Source: Lunularia cruciata (taxonomy: Eukaryota; Streptophyta; Marchantiopsida; Lunulariales; Lunulariaceae). Taken from it: a stretch of DNA of 64,000 nucleotides. The position numbers and the translations under genes are program-made. The stretch lies in the NCBI GenBank assembly GCA_948567375.1, contig OX419757.1, positions 76,012,001-76,076,000 on the forward strand, in the 5' to 3' direction. The notes beneath the pieces are model-generated. The model saw nothing but the letters and a program-made list of their open reading frames with translations. It made no database searches and had not been told where the DNA came from. Below, in pieces: positions 48,521 to 58,660 of this stretch (the first letter of the stretch is position 1; each line of letters opens with the position of its first letter).

Positions 48521-49984
48521 TCTCAGCATTATGTAACTCTACTTTATCATTCTTGTCTTTCTCTAATTCCATTTAAAACCTTATTATAATAGAGCAAGAT
48601 AAGAAATTCTCTGTTACTCCAAGGTCTATCAACACTATCACCGGATTGCCTTCTAGCACTCCATTTACAACAATTAATTATGTGTTTGTTTTCCTCCATC
48701 TTTGCACACTTGTCCTCTTCCTCCCCCGCTTTTACTCTTCTTCACCAATCCAATAAGGCCACAAGGTGCATTTATTGCTTATCTTCATTTTCCAATGTGG
48801 TTTTTTCATCCTCCTCTTCAATTCATCTCACCATGTGGTTCAAAGGTCACTTGTATGGAGGCCAAGGGCCTCTGAGATGACTAGCACAACATTTGATGGC
48901 TATATGCCCAATTTGGCCACAATTGTAACATTGTTGTTGTTCTATGCAAGCCCCTTCTCCTTGTGGGACTCCTTATCTTCTTTCTTTGACCCGTTCTCGT
49001 TTTCCTTGGAGGAGTCTTGCTCCTCGGTTTCAAAACTAAATGTTCCCCAATTCTTTAGGAATTGGGTCCACCAAAATGGTGTGTCTCAACCCAATAGTTT
49101 GCATCAATGTTATTGCTTCACCTCCTCCAAGCACCCTTGCCATTCTTTGAGTGCAGACAATGGCTTCAAAAGTAGTATAAGGATTTTGCACCATTATCTC
49201 TTGGCAAATCCATTCTTTTAATCCTCATTTGAAATTGTCAAGAGCTTTGGTTGGACACATATCGGTTATTGCAACCTATAGATCAAGGAATACCTCCATG
49301 TACTCTTGTATGCTATACTTCTACTTCAACACCTAGAGTCTGGTTTGGGCCATTTGTACAAAATTCGCAAATTCAAATTATTGAGCAGCCCTTCTTGCAT
49401 GGCTGTCCAAGTGACCTCTCTTTCTTCTTCCAACAATGATTGTTCCCAAACATCATACCATGTGAGGACTTTATCAGTCAAGTATCACATGCAAACACAC
49501 ATGCAGAATGATCAGTGATCTCCGTTGTGAATAATCAAAGGTTTTGATTCATTCTTGAAATTCAATTCTCCACTACTTCCATGGAACATTGTTCCTTGTA
49601 AGGCTTGATGTTGCACATCTTTTTCATTCATAGTAACAATGTGGCTTGGTTGTTGATTGGAATCAATTTCATTGACATGAGTAACTCTCCAAGTACTTTG
49701 ATTGTTGGTGTCGGTTGTTGAGATGGCTCTCCTTCTTGCATTGCTTGATCGTTCTTGACAATACATATTTGATTTTGCAATTCCTCCATGGTCATCTTGA
49801 TTTCCCAAAACTTGTGAATCCGTTCAACATCCCCTGCATTCCTTGTATCAACTCTTGCAATTGTGGATCCATGATTCCTACATACGGCCAATGTTCAATT
49901 GCTACTTTCTACTTCAATAAAGAGCTACAATGATCACTCGGGAGGGAGCACAAACTATTGGGACTACTATTGGGACCTTAGAGG
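48521..49984 (-). pseudogene. G2 gag, main part
   Basis: Counterpart of G1 gag on the opposite strand. The middle of gag (VERIHKFWEIKMTMEELQNQ, about 49820) is readable in one frame. The tail towards 48700 matches the G1 knuckle region but is broken by stops. The N-terminal part continues beyond G1 at 56560. Confidence 0.75.
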
Positions 49985-49989
49985 CTATC

Positions 49990-50725
49990 TATAATACCAA
50001 GGGTTAGCCATATGATCTAGATGTGCAATTCGGTTTGGTAACATCTAGAATGATGTTAGACATGATGGTCAAAATAGATCAGATAGAAGTATCACCAAAA
50101 GAGTACTTCTACTAATAGGGCAAAAACCAAAATAGACTTGAGAACCTTAAAACCAATAGCTAGACATATGATTTAAAGGTGAGAATTGGTTTGGTATCAT
50201 CTCGAAGGATGTTACACGATGGACTAAATAGATCAGAAAGAGGTATCACCAAAAGGGGACTTCTACTAATAGAGTAGAACCAAAATATGCCTGAAATCTT
50301 TGAAGGCAATTTTGGAGGCCTAAACGGATGAATTAGGCCTAAAAAATGTGCAAATTCATCCCCCCAACAGAAGAAATGCTGGCCTTCCCTCCCCCTTGCT
50401 TTGTCTCATCAAGAGCTTTCCACTGGTACCTTACTCACGTGATTCTGAGATTCCTATAGGAAGATTCCCTAAAAGATTCCCTCCGGTCAAAGCTTGTTTG
50501 ACCAACCAGATAGGACCTAGACCAGACAGGTCACCCATCCAAGTAAGTAATCCAAGGGTGGAGCTTGTTGACATGTCACCTATCTGTGTCCCTAATCCTA
50601 TGGTAGAGCTTCCTTGGAAGAGATCCTCTTTGTCTATATAATAAAGAGAAGGTGCTCCCTTGGGGATCAAATGTTTAAGTGTGCAATCTGTGTTTTCTCT
50701 CTTGTCTTGTCCTCGGAGCATTACA
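49990..50725 (+). repeat. G1 5' LTR (LTR-B, long subtype)
   Basis: TATAATACCAAGGG to CGGAGCATTACA. A U3 module of about 156 bases is present twice (CATATG at 50009 and 50165). A TATA-like TATATAATA lies at 50635-50643. The GTGCTCC...CCTCGGAG stretch downstream is probably R-U5. Confidence 0.95.
50485..50503 (+). promoter_or_regulatory. Inverted W-box pair in LTR-B
   Basis: GGTCAAAGCTTGTTTGACC: two perfect 7-bp inverted arms containing the WRKY-binding core TTGACC on each strand, about 130 bases upstream of the TATA-like box. The same structure recurs at 56319-56337, 44992-45009, 57224-57241 and near 41005. Confidence 0.5.
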
Positions 50726-50726
50726 A

Positions 50727-50739
50727 TGGTATCAGAGCA
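50727..50739 (+). other. G1 primer-binding site (tRNA-Met)
   Basis: TGGTATCAGAGCA, an exact match to the usual plant initiator tRNA-Met primer site, one base after the 5' LTR. Confidence 0.95.
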
Positions 50740-50867
50740 AGTGTTCTAGTCCAAGAGAGTGGATCACCCCTCTTGGAATAGCACAAACTACTGAAATTGA
50801 GTAATTTGAGGTGGAGAACATAGAGTAATCGCTAGACTTAGGAAGGACTTTAGAGAGCGGATGAGAT

Positions 50868-52500
50868 GGATGCGCCGGGGGGACAATTTCCCGCACCTAG
50901 CTTTCCATTCTCAAACCCATTCCACATCAAGGTTATGTATATCTAGCGTGAGCAGATGAGGGTATTGCTAGTTTATCACTTTGGTGCAGAATTCATGGAC
51001 AGAGTGATAAACTCACCAAACCCGGTGATTCTACTTGTGGTGATATATGACAGAGAGTGGGATTTGACGATCTACATTCTATTATGATAATATGGATATG
51101 AATGTCCCAAATCCTCTCCCTTTCAACACTCAAGTAGAAATCCGTTATGTAGTGAGGCCAAAAGTGATGTTTAGAGTTTTTTGTGGTTAGGATTTTGGTG
51201 AGGAGTATTATCAACGAGTGATAGCTTATGAGGTCCCAATGGTAGTTCCGATAGTTTGTGCACCTTCCAGAGTGATTATATTGACTCTGTATTGAAGTAG
51301 ACGTTAGCAATTGGGTGTTGCAAGAACCATGGATCTACAGTTGCAAGAGCTGGTGCAAGGAATGCAAGGGATGTTGAATGAATTTTGAGAGATTAAGATG
51401 ACCATGGAGACATTACAAAGTCAAGTGCAGATCCTCAAGAACGATCAAGCCATGCAAGAAGAAGAGCCATCTCAAAACCCAGTACCTGCAATTGAAGTAC
51501 TTGGAGAGACACCCGTGCCTACGAACCCTATCAACGATGAAGCCACATTGCTACTCCGGATGAAGAAGACCTGCAACATCAAGCCTTACAAGGGGCAACG
51601 TACAATGAGAGTAGTGGAAAATTGGATCTTGAGAATGAATCGATATTTATGATTGTTCTCAACAAAGATCACAAAGCATGCTGCAGGCGTGTTTGCATGT
51701 GGGTACTTGACGGATAAAGCCCTCACATGGTATGATGCTTGGGAACGATCCATGCTGGTAGAGAGAAGGGAGGTCACATGGACAACAATGCAAGAAGGAC
51801 TATTGAAGAATTTCCAATCGGTAGATTTTGTGCATATGGCTCAAACCCGACTATGGAGATTGAGACAGAAGAATAACGTACAAGAGTATGTGGAGGCATT
51901 TCTGGATCTACAAGTTGTAATTACCGACATGAGTCTAGTAGAGGCTCTTGACAATTTCAAACAAGGGTTGAAAGAGCGGATTCGCCAAGAAGTCATGGTG
52001 CAAAACCCTTGCATGGTATTTGAAGCCATTGCTTGTGTGCAAAGAATAGCAGGAGCATTAGGTGGAGGTGAAGGAGTAGTTCCACCTCAACATTATTTGG
52101 CAAAAATGCCGCACATGGGTGGACCAGTATCGATGGAATTGGGCAACCTTCGATTCCAAGATTGAGGAGCACGGCCGCTTCAAGGGGAGCGGGGACGGGT
52201 AGAAGAATGAAGTGATGGAGTCCCACGAGGAGAAAGGACTCAAGAAGAACAACGCCGTTGTTACAATTGTGGCCGTATTGGGCACATATCTACTAATTGT
52301 TGCACTTGTTTCCCTAGAGGCCCTTGGCCTTTGTACAAGCAATCTTTGAACAACATGGAGAGGCACATTGAAGAGGAGGAGGTAGAAACCACTTTGGAAA
52401 ACAAAGATCGCCAGTAAATGTACCTCGCGGCCTTATTGGCTCAATAAGGAAGCAAAGAAGCAAGGGAAGGAAGAAGAATAATGCGCAAAGATCTCAAAAG
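50868..52500 (+). pseudogene. G1 gag
   Basis: Starts at ATG 50868 (MDAPGGQFPAPSFPFSNPFH). Stops fall after about 27 codons and near 51080, and further stops follow. The best preserved stretch, 51398-52165, includes EDW-type gag with WILRMNRYL, ALTWYDAWERSM, RREVTWTTMQEGLLKNF and LRQKNNVQEYVEAFLDLQ. A TGA at about 51650 splits it. The nucleocapsid knuckle CYNCGRIGHISTNC (first Cys codon at 52259) has intact Cys and His positions. Gag would package the RNA and assemble virus-like particles, but this copy cannot make a full-length protein. Confidence 0.85.
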
Positions 52501-54400
52501 GCAACCTCACAATTGATTGTCATGAATGGAATCCTAGAAGGTAATCAAGTGAGAGTATTAATAGATCCGGGAGCAACAAAGAATTTCTTGTCTCGCTCTA
52601 TTGCAATAAGATTGGGAATGGATCTAAATCGAGATGGAAGTGAAGAAGTAGAGTTACCAAATGGGCAAACAGAGAGGATTGAATCATTACCTAGACGGGT
52701 AACCCTCTCTATAGGAGAATATCAGGAAGCAATTGAGTGGTGAGTGATATAGTTAGCCCGTTATGATGCAATTTAAGGCATGCCATGGATGGAGCAATAC
52801 AACCCAATGGTGGATTGGAGGAAGAAAGTAGTGAGAACCCACCAATGGTCAATCATTGGGGTTAAAGAAAAATCACATAGGCAGAAACTACCTCTTTATG
52901 TCATAGGGACAACAACTATTTGTAAGACCGATAGATGTTTTATGGGTCTAATAAGAGAAGTCCAGAGTGCACAACTCGCTGGACAAATTCCTGAGAAATT
53001 GAAGGATGTGGTGGATGAGTTTCAAGATGTCTTTCCCGATGATCTACCCTCAGGATTACCACCTAAAAGGTGAGTAGATCACAAAATAGAGATACTCTCG
53101 GGGAAGACACCTCCTTGTAAGGCCCCATATCGCCTATCACCTCATGAGTTGGAGGAGTGTAAGACTCAAATTGAGGAGATGATACAGAAAGGGTTCATCA
53201 AACCTAGCGTATCACCATATGGGGCCCTTGTCTTGTTTGTGAAGAAGAAGGATGGTACAATGCGCATGTGCATTGACTATCAGGGTCTCAATCAACAAAT
53301 AGTGAAGAACAAATACCCCTTACCTCGCATGGATGACTTGTTTGATCAACTCCATGGAGTGAGATACTTCACCAAATTGGACTTGCGGAGCGGTTACAAT
53401 CAAATCCGAATTGCAGAGGAAGATGTGTACAAAACTACCTTTTGAACCAGGTATGGCCACTTTGAGTATCTTGTGATGCCTTTTGGCCTCACCAATGCGC
53501 CTTCCACTTTCATGAGCCTAATGAATGATATATTTCATCCCTACTTAGATAAGTATGTTATCTGCTTCTTGGATGATATTTTAGTATATAGTAGCACAAA
53601 CAACATCTACAAGAGGTCCTCCAGATTCTAAGACAGAATCAGTTGTACGCCAAAATCTCAAAGTGTAAGTTTGGCAAGTCTGAAGTAGACTACTTAGGGC
53701 ATAGAGTAAGTGCAGAGGGCATTCAAGTATTGACAGATAAAATAGAGGTCATTCAAAAATGGAGTGCTCTAGAAGATCAGACTCAACTTAAGAGCTTCTT
53801 GGGGTTGACGGGATTCTATCGTAGATTTGTTAAGGACTTCTCCAAGGTTACACAGCCTTTAACGGCACTACTTGGCAAGGGGAAGAAGTGGACATGGGGA
53901 ACTACACAAGAGTTGGCCTTTCAAGAATTGAAGGCCGCCTTGCTACATGCACCAATCTTGAAGTGGTATGACCCAAAACGTCCAATCAAGTTGGCTACAG
54001 ATGCATAAGGCGTAGCAATAGGAACAGTCCTACAACAAGAGTGGCATGACGGATGGCATCCAATTGCATATTTCTCTCGAAAGTTGTTACCGGTAGAGCG
54101 CGACTACCACACCACAGAACAAGAAGAGCTGGCCATTGTTCTAGCAACCAAGCATTGGAAGCACTACTTGGGCGAGAAGGCATTTGTAGTAGAGACATAC
54201 CACAAACCTCTAGTCTACCTTGAGACGCAGAAGGATCTATCTCGTCACCAAATTTAGTAGGCAGAGTGGTGACAACGCTTCAACATGACAATCACCTACG
54301 TGGAAGGTAAGAAGCAACTTGCAGATGCATTCACCCGCATGCGAATGGCCAACAACTTGGTGGCAGAGGTTAAGATTAACCTTGAATTGTGACAAGAGAT
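52501..54400 (+). pseudogene. G1 protease, reverse transcriptase and RNase H
   Basis: Protease motif VLIDPGATKNFLS (Asp codon 52564; Pro replaces the usual Ser). [42 protein letters not shown] and [28 protein letters not shown], then [10 protein letters not shown] (DD codons at 53573-53578). A frameshift follows near 53600. The chain resumes with KCKFGKSEVDYLGHRVSAEG, LKSFLGLTGFYRRFVKDFS and RPIKLATDA (RNase H start, stop right after). RNase H then runs on with VERDYHTTEQEELAIVLATK and HWKHYLG to ADAFTR. There are about six in-frame stops and one frameshift, so the domain set is complete but inactive. Confidence 0.9.
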
Positions 54401-55811
54401 TCTAGCTGCTACAAAAACTGATCCACAAGTTGTAGAAGCGCAATCGTCCAAAGGTGTCACCAGCACCCAAGGACTCACCTTTTGGGATGGTAGATTATGG
54501 ATCCCAAATGTCCCAGAATTACGCACCACCATTCTAGCGGAATGTCATGATTTGGCCATTGCAGCTCATGTCGGAGTGGACAAGACCTTGGATGCAGTCA
54601 AGCGCCATTACTATTGGCCCAAGATGAGCAATGACGTGATGGACTATGTGCGTAGTCAACAGAACAAAGCTTCTAATCAAGCTCTTGCAATGCTCCTTCA
54701 ACCTCTCCCCACTCCTACCCAATGTTGGAACAAGTGAGTATGGATCTCGTCTGTGAATTACCCAAGACCACCTCAGGGTTTGACTCCATTGTGGTCTTTG
54801 TGGACCAGCTCAGCAAAATGATTCATGTATGCCCTACCACCAAGGAGTTGACCGCTCCACAATTAGCTCAACTATACTTAGATGCAGTCTTTGCTCACCA
54901 TGGCTTGTCTAGAGTACTCCTCTAAAGGCACCCAATTCACCAATTTGTTTTGGCAAACACTCTTTGGTTTCTTCAAAACCAAGTTGGCCATGTCTACAGC
55001 TTACCACCCACAAATAGATGGCCAAACAGTACGGGCTAATCACACGATTGAAGACATGTTACGTGGCTTTACCTTAGAAGAGCAAGAGAGGTGGGACACC
55101 CTACTACCATTGGTGGAATTCGCTTACAACAATTCAGTGAATGCCTCCACCCAGGTCACTCCGTTCTTCCTCATGTATGGTGAGCATCCCTTCACACCTT
55201 CTAGCTTGATGAAGATCCGTCCACTGACTACTAAGGTTGATGCAGTCAACACATTTGTTTCTAGAATCCAACAAGGTGTGGAGAGCGCCAAGCACAGGTT
55301 ACAAAATGCACAAAATCGACAAAATCAATATGCTGATGCACACCGTAGGCACATGGAGTTCAATGTTATGGATCAAGTGTGGCTATCGACAACCAACCTC
55401 ACATTAGTTGGATCTCGTAAGCTCAGACCTCATTTTATTGGGCCTTTCTTGATTCTTCGTTGCATTGACGTTGTGGGCTATCCCCTTGAGCTACCACCAC
55501 ACATGAAGATCCATCCAGTGTTCCATGTCTCCCTACTATGCAGATATGCTCCCCGATCAGGCCAAGGTCCTTCCACACAGGACATTTGACCTTGTCCGAC
55601 ACTCATTGATGGCATAGAGGAATATGAAGTGGAGCGGATTCTCCAAAAGTGCATGCATGGTACTTGCCATCCGCGGGTGGAATATCTAATACAATGGAAA
55701 GGTTACCCCCTCTATGAAGCAACCTAGGAACCTGCTGCCAATTTGGCACATGCACCGGTGTTGGTGCAAGCATTTGAGCAACAATTGCACAACGAGGACG
55801 TTACGTCTTAA
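54401..55811 (+). pseudogene. G1 integrase and chromodomain
   Basis: Zinc region: CHDLAIAAHVGVDKTLDAVK and HYYWPKM keep the His pair, but the following C-x2-C is missing (YVRSQQNKAS). Core: VSMDLVCELPKTTSGFDSIV (first Asp), then a small deletion near 54920 that shifts the frame and removes the second Asp motif. STAYHPQIDGQTVRANHTIE follows, with Val in place of the usual Glu. C-terminus: MDQVWLSTTNLTLVGSRKLR and FHVSLLCRYAP. The chromodomain (55616-55810) reads EYEVERILQKCMHGTCHPRV, EYLIQWKGYPLYEAT. A TAG at 55725-55727 replaces its conserved Trp. The natural stop is TAA at 55809. Confidence 0.9.
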
Positions 55812-55822
55812 AAGGAGGGAGG
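55810..55822 (+). other. G1 polypurine tract
   Basis: AAAAGGAGGGAGG directly before the 3' LTR, the expected plus-strand primer. It overlaps the end of the pol stop codon, and is also present in B3. Confidence 0.85.
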
Positions 55823-55824
55823 TC

Positions 55825-56559
55825 TGTAATACCAAGGGTTAGCCATATGATCTAGATGTGAAATTTGGTTTGGTAACATCTAGAATGATGTTATACATGA
55901 TGGTCAAAATAGATCAAATAGAAGTATCACCAAAAGAGTACTTCTACAAATAGGGCAGAAACCGAAATAGACTTGAGAACCTTAAAACCAATAGCTAGAC
56001 ATATGATTTAAAGGTGAGAATTGGTTTGGTAACATCTGGAAGGCTGTTACACATGATGGACTAAATAGATCAGAAATAGGTATCACCAAAAGGGGACTTC
56101 TACTAATAGAGTAGGAACCAAAATATGCCTGAAATCTTTGAAGGCAATTTCGGAGGCCTAAACGGATGAATTAGGCCTCAAAAATGTCTAGACCCCCCCA
56201 ACAGAGGAAAGGTTGGCCTTCCCTCCCCCCTGCTTTGTCTCATTGAGAGCTTTCCAATGGTACCTTACTCACGTGATTTTGAGATTCCTACAAGAAGATT
56301 CCCTAAAAGATTTCCTCCGGTCAAAGCTTGTTTGACCAACCAGAAAGGACCTAGACCAGACAGGTCACCCATCCAAGTAAGTAATCCAAGGGTGGAGCTT
56401 GTTGACATGTCACCTATCTGCGTCCCTAATCCTATGATAGAGCTTCCTTGGAAGAGATCCTCTTTGTCTATATAATAAAGAGAAGGTGCTCCCTTGGGGA
56501 TCAAATGTTTGAGTGTGCAATCTGTGTTTTCTCTCTTCTCTTGTCCTCGGAGCATTACA
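55825..56559 (+). repeat. G1 3' LTR (LTR-B, long subtype)
   Basis: TGTAATACCAAGGG to CGGAGCATTACA, 735 bases, co-linear with the 5' LTR. Has the duplicated U3 module, the inverted W-box pair (56319-56337) and TATATAATA near 56469. Confidence 0.95.
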
Positions 56560-56999
56560 CTATCACTCGTTGGTAATATCTCTCAATAAAATTGTGGACT
56601 ACAAAATCCCTAAACATCACTTTTGGTCTAACCACACAACGGATTTCTACTTGCATGTTGAAAAGGTGAGGATTTGGTACATTTAGATCTATGATATCAT
56701 AACAAAATGTAGAGTGTAAAATCCCACTCTTTGTCATATACCACCACATGTAGAATCATCATGTTTGGTGAATTTCATCACTCTGTCCATGAATTCTACT
56801 CCAAAGTAATAAACAAGAAATACTCTCATTTGCTCACTGGAGATGTTCATAATCTTGATGTGGAATGGATTCAAGAATGGGAAGCTGGGTATAGAAATTG
56901 TCCTCCAAGTGCCTCCATCCCATTTTCTCTCTAAAACACCTCCCAAGTCTAGCACTTGCACTACATTTTCTCCCCTCAACTCTCTTGGATTAAAACACC
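56560..56999 (-). pseudogene. G2 gag, N-terminal part
   Basis: Opposite-strand continuation of G2 gag beyond the G1 insertion. Reads NPFHIKIMNISSEQMRVFLV and YYFGVEFMDRVMKFTKH from about 56890 to 56760, corresponding to G1 gag residues 16-60. Joining across G1 at the duplicated CTATC restores co-linearity with G1 gag (YYQRVI, then the Val/Pro-rich stretch). Confidence 0.85.
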
Positions 57000-57012
57000 T
57001 ACTCTGATACCA
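57000..57012 (-). other. G2 primer-binding site (tRNA-Met)
   Basis: Minus strand TGGTATCAGAGTA, one change from the consensus and one base from the 5' LTR. Confidence 0.9.
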
Positions 57013-57013
57013 T

Positions 57014-57581
57014 TGTAATACTTTGAGAACAAGAGGACTGAGGATCATGTGATACTTTGAGGACAAGAGAACTCTACAACACAGAAAACACAAGTTTCAC
57101 ACTCAATACTCATATGCCACAAAGGAGCATTTGCTCATTATCAAAGAGCATCCCCTCCCAAGAAGCTCCACCCTTGGATCAGATACATGGATTGGTGACA
57201 TGTCAATACTTGTTTATCTAGTTGGTCAAACATGTTTGACCAGAGGGTATCTTTAAGGAATCTTCTTGTATGAAGCTCAGAATCATATGGGTGAGATACC
57301 ATTGGAAAGCTCTTGATGAGACAAATCATGGGAGGGAGGAAGGCAAGCCTTCTCTAAAAGGGGGGGGTATTATTCTATTTTCAAGGTCTAATTCATCTAT
57401 TTAGGCTTTCAAAATTAGCTCTAAAGTTTTTAGGCTATTTTTTATTTTTACCCTATTAGTCAAAGTACTCTTTTGGTGATGCCTCTATCTGATCTGGTTA
57501 ACCTATCATACACAACATCCTTCTAGATGTTACCAAGCCAATTTTCATCTCTAGATAATATATCTAGCTATTGGTATTATA
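57014..57581 (-). repeat. G2 5' LTR (LTR-B, short subtype)
   Basis: Plus strand TGTAATACTTTGAG to CTATTGGTATTATA, 568 bases, adjoining the primer site. Contains GGTCAAACATGTTTGACC (57224-57241) and a local repeat of the TGATACTTTGAGGACAAGAG module near its inner end. Confidence 0.92.
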
Positions 57582-57586
57582 GGATG

Positions 57587-58235
57587 TGAGCATTCCTTGG
57601 ATTGGCACACTTCTATTTCCATTATGTTAGAGGATTTAGTGTCATTGCCAAGGTCTTGATGAAGCTAACCAAGATTACATAGGAGTGGTGTTGGGGAGAT
57701 AAGTAGGAGAGAGCTTTTGTAGGGCTCAAGGAGAGGTTGATATTTGTTCCTATTTTGAGAAGACCAATCAAAAGATGACCATTTCAAGTTCGTATTGATT
57801 GGAGTATGTTACGGCTTGGCGTAGTGCTCATCAGCATGATGATGAGAGGAGGATTTTGTGGTGGCTTATGCAAGTCCCTCCAACAATTCAGTGGAGGTGA
57901 AGGATAGTTCATATGGGTTATGGATTTGGTAGCAGTATGGGTTATGGATTTGGTAGCACATTTCCGTTGTTACCTATTTGGTAACCCCTTTACTCTCATC
58001 ATTGATTATTAGCCATTGAAATGGTTGATGGAGTCCAACAAGCTTTCATAGAAGCTTGCGTGATGGGATCAGATTTTACAAGAGTATGATTTCATGGTTA
58101 TTCATAGACTTGGAGTGGTGAACCATGATGTAGATGGGTTGAATAGAAACTTATATCCCAATCAGTAGGATCAGACTGGAGCATGTTGCCATGGTGAGAT
58201 AGATGAAGAGATGGTGCTAGGTTATCATGCATCTA
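57587..58235 (+). pseudogene. G3 RT end and RNase H
   Basis: Continues G3 pol after G2: an FYFHYVRGFSVIAKVLMKL segment (about 57625), then RAFVGLKERLIFVPILRRPI (about 57710) with RNase H sequence beyond. A short tandem duplication of GTATGGGTTATGGATTTGG-like sequence lies at 57914-57960. Later segments are LFGNPFTLIIDY, PLKWLMESNK and LQEYDFMVIHR (about 57980-58110), then the DVDGLNRN start of the linker. The chain is cut by the A2 LTR at 58236. Confidence 0.7.
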
Positions 58236-58660
58236 TGTAAAAGGTCGTGACCAAGGAGAGAAATAGGAGAATGGAAGCTCACATTGGGACACGTGAATGA
58301 GAGAAAACTTTGAGTGCCTAGCATGAGCTTTGGCTTTGGTATTTTTAGGTAGCATACAAGGCCCTTGAGAAGCTTCTCAAGAAGCTTCCTCAAGCCACTT
58401 TCTTAGAGTGCAAGCCAAGTTAACCAAGAAGCTTCTCAAAAGCTTCCTTCTAGAAGCCACCTACTTGGCATGCAAGTTAAGCTAGTTTGAAGCTTCTAGA
58501 AGCTTCCTTCTAGAAACTACTTACTTGAGGTGCAAGCTAAGCTAGCCAGGAAGCTTCCCAAGAAGCTTCCTAGATACTTCAAGAATATTCTAGGCTAATT
58601 TGTCATATGTTTTACTTTGTTAGCCTTACTAACTTTGTTGCTAAACTCCATATTGTTACA
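58236..58660 (-). repeat. A2 3' LTR (LTR-A)
   Basis: Plus strand TGTAAAAGGTCGTGACC to ATATTGTTACA. Has the clearest intact motif set of the LTR-A copies, with GAAGCTTC, TTCTAGAAG and GAAGCTTCTAGAAGCTTC blocks. Its TATA region is mutated (TATTTTTA). Confidence 0.9.
58489..58506 (-). promoter_or_regulatory. Heat-shock-element array in A2 LTR
   Basis: GAAGCTTCTAGAAGCTTC, four phased GAA/TTC units as in the solo LTR at 14131. More two- and three-unit blocks lie at about 58370-58400, 58430-58460 and 58550-58575. Confidence 0.6.

Larger units (their letters stand above)
49990..56559 (+). mobile_element. Nearly complete family-B chromovirus G1
   Basis: 6.57 kb, LTR to LTR, flanked by perfect CTATC duplications (49985-49989 and 56560-56564). 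It is inserted in gag of G2 in the opposite orientation. The two LTRs differ at roughly 30-40 of 735 positions by eye, fewer than for any other pair here, making it the youngest insertion in the window. All parts of an autonomous chromovirus are present in order: primer site, gag with knuckle, protease, RT, RNase H, integrase, chromodomain, polypurine tract. Stops and frameshifts in every part make it non-autonomous now. Confidence 0.95.
44808..57581 (-). mobile_element. Family-B chromovirus G2 (minus), split by G1
   Basis: LTR-B copies at 44808-45373 and 57014-57581 bracket a minus-strand internal region, interrupted at CTATC (49985-49989) by G1. A perfect GGATG duplication flanks the whole (44803-44807 and 57582-57586). 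Primer site, gag, protease, RT, integrase, chromodomain and polypurine tract are in order. The two LTRs are visibly diverged, consistent with G2 being older than G1. Confidence 0.93.

Noticed and set aside
48680-49221. Plus-strand frames of 66 and 151 codons in G2
   Set aside because: Antisense to the G2 gag/knuckle region. The sense strand aligns with G1 gag.
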